From positions 1 to 38,124 of the forward strand of contig JAGCRY010000184.1 in the NCBI GenBank assembly GCA_017964465.1: a stretch of 38,124 nt of DNA, read 5' to 3'. Within the stretch, counting starts at the first letter, position 1, and every line of letters begins with the position of its first letter. The translations under genes were made by a program, and so were the position numbers. The stretch comes from Bacteroidales bacterium (GTDB lineage Bacteria > Bacteroidota > Bacteroidia > Bacteroidales > UBA3824). This document shows, in pieces, positions 33,725 to 38,124 of this stretch. The notes below the pieces were generated by a model that was given only the letters and a program-made list of their open reading frames with translations, had not been told where the DNA came from and made no database searches.

Positions 33725-34104
33725 AATTTTGACAAATTGTTTGGTTTGTAATTTATTTAATTGTTTGAATATTGTTTTCGGTAGGTACAAAACGAACCAC
33801 GCCGTAGGAGCATAAAAATGCCTACGGCGGATTTTCTTTTTGTATATTTAATGAGGTTATGTTATTGGTTACAAAGGTGTTACGACGGTTAATTGAGAGG
33901 GCTTGTTTTACCCCCCCGTAAAGTTTACATTACATTCAGTATATGTTGATATAAAAATTTCCATCGTTTCTTTGTATTTTTATTCGTTGCAAATTTAGCA
34001 ATTATTTTGCCATTCCGCATATATTGTTGCAAAAAAATGCACGGCTGAATGTTAAAATTGCAGTTTTTTTATTTGCAAAGTTGCCTTCACAAAATTTAGT
34101 ACAA
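33725..34104. other. Intergenic region with stem and C7 tract; no gene seen
   Basis: This 380-bp gap lies between two minus-strand genes. It contains an inverted repeat CGCCGTAGG (33800-33808) / CCTACGGCG (33821-33829), possibly a leader stem or terminator, a C7 homopolymer (33911-33917) flanked by TTTA and GTAAA, and a candidate minus-strand -7 element TAAATTTG (33990-33997). No supported ORF or known RNA was found. Confidence 0.5.
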
Positions 34105-35970
34105 TTATTTCTTCACGACAACCACAAAACCGCCTCTCGGTGCGAATGTAAACGATGCGGGGCGATAAGCGCGGTTGGAAATAGTCCAACCCTTGCCGTC
34201 CGCACTCTCAAAAAAGCCCTGAACGTTAGCAAATTGATCTATAAAATCAAGGTTTACATCAATTGATTTGACTTCGTTGGTGCCGTTGATGCCGGCAATG
34301 TACCAAGTGGTGCCCTTGCGACGCGCAAGTACCACATATTCACTAGGATAGCCGCAGACAAATTTGGTTTCGTCCCAAGCGGCGGGAAGTTCGGAGAAGA
34401 AATCCTTGACCTCTTGCGGCTTGGCCAAAAGGCTTTCGGGGCGGTCGGCAATGTGCTGCAAACCCGATTCAAACAAAACTGTAAGAGCCAGTTCGTGAGG
34501 ATTGGTAGTATTGTGTGGATGTTGCGAATCCGAAAAAGCGCACGGCGTGTAGTCCATCGGGCCTATGACATTGCGGGTAAAAGGCAACGTAGCATTATGA
34601 CAAGCCGCCTTGTCGGTGAATGTTGGCACATTGTTGTACCACTCCGCGCCGTAAACTCCCTCAGTGCTAAGCAAATTCGGATAAGTGCGCTGCCATCCGC
34701 GAGGGATAGTTGCGCCGTGGAAGTTGACCGTGAGATGATGCTTGGCGGCGGATTCCAAAAGGTCGATGCAATAAGACATATTCATTTGGTTGTCGCCGGA
34801 GAAAAAGTCAATTTTAACGCCTGCCACGCCAATCTTTTCGAGCCACGCAAATTCTTTTTCGCGGTCTTCGGGCTTGTTGAGGCGGAATTTTGGCGTTGGT
34901 GCGCCGTCCACCCAACCCACAGACGAATTGTACCAAATCAGGGGTTTGATATTGTTGTCAAGTGCGTATTTAACAGCGTCTTCGATGGTCTTGCCGTCCT
35001 TCATCGTGTCCCATTCGGCGTCGATGAGTACGTATGGAAGTTTCAAGGCAACAGCCAAATCCACATATTTCTTGATGATTTCGTAATCGTTGGAGCCGTG
35101 ATTATAAGCCCAATAAATCCACGAAACCACGCCCGGCTGTATCCACGAAACATCGGTTAATTTGGAGGGAGTGGCGAGGTCTGTTATCAACGTACTCTCC
35201 ACAATGTCAGCGAGTTGACCGATAATGGTGACGCGCCACGGTGTGAGGTAGTCGCCGGAAATTTTCTGTTCGTTTTTGTCGGGGCGCACCTCGTAGGTTT
35301 CCAAATTTTTGTCGTTCCAAAGGCTTGACGCACTGTTATTTGCGGCGACATCAGCCTCGCTCAACAATACAAAAACATCCTTCACTGGCTCTATCAACGC
35401 CGGATAGCCCCAACGGCAGTTGAAACCGTCAGCCGACTTGTTGATGCCCGAATAACTCGGCACGGGCTGTTGCTTGGCAGTAGTTGCCAACGGGAAAAAT
35501 CCCTCGTAACTGTCGCACCATTGCTGCATCCAACGGTTGACGCCTTCGGGGATTCGGTAGGCGGTCTTCTCGGCGGGAATCTCCGCGCCGTCCATTCCGT
35601 GCAGACGGTAACGGAAGGCAATGCCATTGTTATAGACGCGCAGGATGAGGTCTACATTGGGACTCAACGCGGCAGAATATTCGCTGCCAAGGTTCTCGCA
35701 CTTGCTACGCTTGCCCGAGAGCATTGTGTATTCGTCAGTGATAGACTTTACGAAATTGAAATTGGGAGCCGCGCAGCCGTCGTAACCAAACTTTTCCACT
35801 GCAAAAATCTTTTGATTTTTGTAAGTGATGACGTACTTGCCCGAATCGGCAAACAGGGCGATGTTGTTGTCGGGCGAGGTACAAATATAGTTTTTCTCGC
35901 CGCAACTCGTCATTGCCAAAATGCTGACAATGAATGTGGTAATAATGCCAAAAGTGTGTAGTCTTTTCAT
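34105..35970 (-). CDS. GH97 alpha-glycosidase, lipoprotein (retaining-type candidate)
   Basis: The 621-residue protein has a lipoprotein signal ending in AMTSC (C23). An N-terminal beta-sandwich (about 28-285) precedes the GH97 barrel with LIDAEWDTM, VKIDFFSGDNQMN and FHGATIPRGWQRTYPN, then STEGVYGAEW. The Asp in VKIDFF (D388) fits the nucleophile of retaining GH97 enzymes (D415 of BtGH97b, an alpha-galactosidase), whereas inverting SusB-type alpha-glucosidases lack it. Alpha-galactosidase is therefore more likely than alpha-glucosidase; this is inference. It lies 24 bp downstream of the mqnE fusion and may be co-transcribed. Confidence 0.9.
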   Translation of the reverse strand: MKRLHTFGIITTFIVSILAMTSCGEKNYICTSPDNNIALFADSGKYVITYKNQKIFAVEKFGYDGCAAPNFNFVKSITDEYTMLSGKRSKCENLGSEYSAALSPNVDLILRVYNNGIAFRYRLHGMDGAEIPAEKTAYRIPEGVNRWMQQWCDSYEGFFPLATTAKQQPVPSYSGINKSADGFNCRWGYPALIEPVKDVFVLLSEADVAANNSASSLWNDKNLETYEVRPDKNEQKISGDYLTPWRVTIIGQLADIVESTLITDLATPSKLTDVSWIQPGVVSWIYWAYNHGSNDYEIIKKYVDLAVALKLPYVLIDAEWDTMKDGKTIEDAVKYALDNNIKPLIWYNSSVGWVDGAPTPKFRLNKPEDREKEFAWLEKIGVAGVKIDFFSGDNQMNMSYCIDLLESAAKHHLTVNFHGATIPRGWQRTYPNLLSTEGVYGAEWYNNVPTFTDKAACHNATLPFTRNVIGPMDYTPCAFSDSQHPHNTTNPHELALTVLFESGLQHIADRPESLLAKPQEVKDFFSELPAAWDETKFVCGYPSEYVVLARRKGTTWYIAGINGTNEVKSIDVNLDFIDQFANVQGFFESADGKGWTISNRAYRPASFTFAPRGGFVVVVKK

Positions 35971-35994
35971 AATATATATTGTTTTTCAATTACT

Positions 35995-37605
35995 TCAATT
36001 AATTACATTGTAAAACGTGTCCCTCTCCACAGGCTTCAAGCCCACTGACTCAATGAGTTCGCGGATTTGTTCTACGGTCATTGACGGTTTGCCGTCAACT
36101 CCAGCCATAGTGTAGATTTTGGTGGAGTCGTCAACAGTGCCGTCAATGTCGTCCGCGCCGTATTGGAGGGCGAGTTTGGTGGTTTCCAATCCAGACATCA
36201 CCCAATACGCCTTCACGTGCGGGAAGTTGTCGAGGTAAATCCGAGAAACAGCATAATTGCGCAAATCCTCTGTCAACGGCACTTCGCCAAAATCGTGCAT
36301 AGAATTGTTTTCTTTGCGGAATTTCAACGGAATGAACGCACTAAAACCGCCCGTCTCGTCCTGCAATTTGCGCAGACGCGAGAGATGGTCGATACGTTGG
36401 GCGTAAGTTTCACGGTGTCCGTAAAGCATTGTTGCATTGGTGCTTATACCAAGTTTGTGAGCCGTGCGGTGGATGTCGAGCCATACGGACGATTTGGTCT
36501 TTTCGGGACAAATCTCGGCGCGGAGTTTCTCGTCAAAAATCTCCGCTCCGCCGCCGGGGATGCACTGCAAACCGCTGTCAATCAGTTTTTTGAGACCGTC
36601 TTCAATCGAAAGCCCCGCCTTGTTAATCATATATTCTATCTCCACCGCCGTAAAAGCCTTGACAACGATGCCCGGAATTATCCTCTTGACCTCGCGCATC
36701 AGGCGGCAATAATAATCGATGTCGCGGTCGGGATGCACACCGCCAACTATATGAACCTCAGTGGCTTTGCTGCCCTTGTATGCCGCCACGCGGTGCAAAA
36801 TTTCGTCCATCGAAAGTTCCCACGCCTGCGGGTCGTCCTTCGGTTTTTTGTAACTGCAAAACCTGCAATTGTTGATGCAGACGTTGGTAGGCTCGATGTG
36901 AAAATTGCGATTATAAAAAACCTTATCGCCTGATTTTCTGCGCTTAATCTCAAACGCCAACATTCCCAACAAACCAAGGTCGGCGCGGGTGTACAGCGTG
37001 AGAGCGTCGTCGTCGGTGATGCGATTGCCGTCAAGGATTTTGTATGCAATTTGTTTGATGTCGTCATCTGCCCAACCATTGGCAACCAACGATTTCAGGC
37101 GTTCTGCATCGGCATTAAAATCAAGACGATACACAAAATCGTCCATAAAGAAACCGCAGCCGACATCAATTTTTTCTTCACGGATTCTATGAAAACCAAA
37201 ATGTTCATATATGCGCTGCGTGGGGTTGAAACGGTTTACATTGAGTTCTATCGCCACCAAATGCTCCTTCCGGGCTTCCTCGATGATAAATTTGAGACAC
37301 TCCCTGCCAAAACCGCAATTACGATATTGCTTGTATAAATACCACTTGCTCAGATACATAGCGTCGTTCCTTGGATAAAACGACATAAAACCGATGTTGG
37401 TGCCGTTGTCCTTGAAAAAATAATAACGCGCACCATTTTCAATCTGATTGACAATGGAATCGGGGATCTGAAACTTTTGGAGCATATAAGTATTCTGCGC
37501 CTCGCCAATCACGGGGTCGTAATATTCTCTGACAATCGCCGTCGCCATCTCTGACATTTCATTGATTTTCAGGGCGTTGTCAGCATATAATCTTTCAATT
37601 TCCAT
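35995..37605 (-). CDS. mqnE: GNAT acetyltransferase fused to aminofutalosine synthase (MqnE)
   Basis: The 536-residue protein starts at ATG 37605, just behind a -7 element. Residues 1-165 form a GNAT domain (GFMSFYPRNDAMYLSKWYLY; acetyl-CoA loop YRNCGFGREC at 94-103; NPTQRIYEHFGFHR). Residues about 166-536 match MqnE, a radical SAM enzyme that builds aminofutalosine in the futalosine menaquinone route, with cluster cysteines C243, C247 and C250 (CINNCRFC) and EVHIVGGVHPD. Ordinary MqnE is about 370 residues, so the GNAT part is an addition with unknown substrate. The presence of MqnE suggests menaquinone via futalosine rather than the MenA-H route. Confidence 0.88.
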   Translation of the reverse strand: MEIERLYADNALKINEMSEMATAIVREYYDPVIGEAQNTYMLQKFQIPDSIVNQIENGARYYFFKDNGTNIGFMSFYPRNDAMYLSKWYLYKQYRNCGFGRECLKFIIEEARKEHLVAIELNVNRFNPTQRIYEHFGFHRIREEKIDVGCGFFMDDFVYRLDFNADAERLKSLVANGWADDDIKQIAYKILDGNRITDDDALTLYTRADLGLLGMLAFEIKRRKSGDKVFYNRNFHIEPTNVCINNCRFCSYKKPKDDPQAWELSMDEILHRVAAYKGSKATEVHIVGGVHPDRDIDYYCRLMREVKRIIPGIVVKAFTAVEIEYMINKAGLSIEDGLKKLIDSGLQCIPGGGAEIFDEKLRAEICPEKTKSSVWLDIHRTAHKLGISTNATMLYGHRETYAQRIDHLSRLRKLQDETGGFSAFIPLKFRKENNSMHDFGEVPLTEDLRNYAVSRIYLDNFPHVKAYWVMSGLETTKLALQYGADDIDGTVDDSTKIYTMAGVDGKPSMTVEQIRELIESVGLKPVERDTFYNVIN

Positions 37606-37621
37606 ACAATTGCTTTTTCGA

Positions 37622-37629
37622 CAAAGATA
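37622..37629 (-). promoter_or_regulatory. Bacteroidetes-type -7 element (TATCTTTG) for the GNAT-mqnE gene
   Basis: On the minus strand, TATCTTTG fits TAnnTTTG and lies 16 bp before ATG 37605, which supports that start over an upstream in-frame alternative at 37674. No -33 TTTG is obvious. Confidence 0.5.
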
Positions 37630-37712
37630 ATCAGTATTTGGGAGAAAAAAAATATGTTGGCGAAGGTTTTTCACTATGTTTGAATAGGTTTTTGACAGAT
37701 TTTGCCCTGAAT

Positions 37713-38124
37713 TTATTTGAACCTAACCGACAATTTAACACCGAAATTGGCGGGCGCACCTGCCACAAATGTCGGGAAACCAATAGTTTCGCCAGCGTTG
37801 CCAGCGTCGATGAGATATTTGGTGTCGGTGATGTTTTTGCCCCAAATGCCAAAATCGTAGGACAAGCGTTTTTTAGAAAACCTTATGCCGGCTGTGGCGT
37901 TCACGATGCCGCAGCCGTCCTGAGAGATGTCCTCCTTGTTGCTGTCTTCAAAATAATGCTTGCTCTTGTAGGAGAAATTTGGGCGGAAATATATTGTAGC
38001 CTTTTCTCTGACGGGGAACTCGAAATCCGCGCCAAAATCTATCGCGTGGTCGGGCGCAAGGCGGAAACTATGTCCGGCGAGTTCGAGCGGGTTGCCGTCC
38101 TCGTCCTTGTCGGCGAATTTGCCG
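37713..38124 (-). CDS. TonB-dependent receptor, C-terminal part (5' truncated by window)
   Basis: The frame is open from the window end to TAA at 37713-37715 and encodes about 136 residues. It shows the last beta-strands of a TonB-dependent outer-membrane receptor: HSFRLAPDHAIDFGADFEF, IYFRPNFSYKSKHYFED, VNATAGIRF, FGIWGKNITDTKY and a C-terminal strand ending in SVRFK. These proteins import siderophores, vitamins or glycans. The plug domain and signal lie outside the window, so the substrate cannot be inferred. Confidence 0.85.
   Translation of the reverse strand, partial: GKFADKDEDGNPLELAGHSFRLAPDHAIDFGADFEFPVREKATIYFRPNFSYKSKHYFEDSNKEDISQDGCGIVNATAGIRFSKKRLSYDFGIWGKNITDTKYLIDAGNAGETIGFPTFVAGAPANFGVKLSVRFK

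Overview
The window looks like a chromosomal segment of an anaerobic Bacteroidales bacterium of the gut or rumen type (Prevotella/Muribaculaceae-like). The evidence is a fused lpxC-fabZ gene inside an lpxD - lpxC/fabZ - lpxA run, many lipoprotein signals, a TonB-dependent receptor, GH97 and GH115 enzymes, and promoters with the Bacteroidetes -7 motif TAnnTTTG instead of sigma70 boxes. No rRNA, tRNA, CRISPR array, transposase or integrase was seen. The genus cannot be fixed from the sequence alone.

Left part (1-13,000, plus strand) is a xylan-degradation locus. It holds the C-terminus of a GH67 alpha-glucuronidase, a GH35 glycosidase, a two-domain CAP protein, a GH115 alpha-glucuronidase, a XynE-like SGNH esterase, a GPH-type sugar:cation symporter, a GH10 xylanase lipoprotein and a cytosolic GH43. 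A GH8 enzyme resembling reducing-end xylose-releasing exo-oligoxylanase lies at 20,391-21,728. Together these could cut decorated xylan outside, strip glucuronate and acyl groups, import oligomers and finish them in the cytosol. An AAA/DUF234-type ATPase surrounded by inverted and direct repeats interrupts the locus.

Middle part (13,106-18,008, minus strand) is a compact six-gene run with 20-39 bp gaps. In transcription order it encodes a small lipoprotein, a lipid-anchored barnase-type ribonuclease, a barstar-type inhibitor, a large lipoprotein, a membrane protein fused to a cytidylate-kinase-like domain, and a tail-anchored TIR-TPR protein. This is the most unusual region. A ferredoxin gene (57 aa) precedes it on the same strand, separated by a terminator. 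Divergently, 18,461-20,300 encodes an OB-fold-like lipoprotein and a vWA-like/TM/FHA protein.

Right part is mostly housekeeping. On the minus strand argR - carA - cytidylate-kinase-like gene overlap each other (24,024 to 21,823). On the plus strand are a long-chain acyl-CoA synthetase, a class A acid phosphatase, an HD phosphohydrolase, the lipid A genes lpxD, lpxC/fabZ and lpxA, and a YycJ/WalJ-type metallo-hydrolase (to 32,470). The minus strand then carries an exported protein of unknown function, a GH97 lipoprotein, a GNAT-MqnE fusion (futalosine menaquinone pathway) and the C-terminal end of a TonB-dependent receptor running out of the window.
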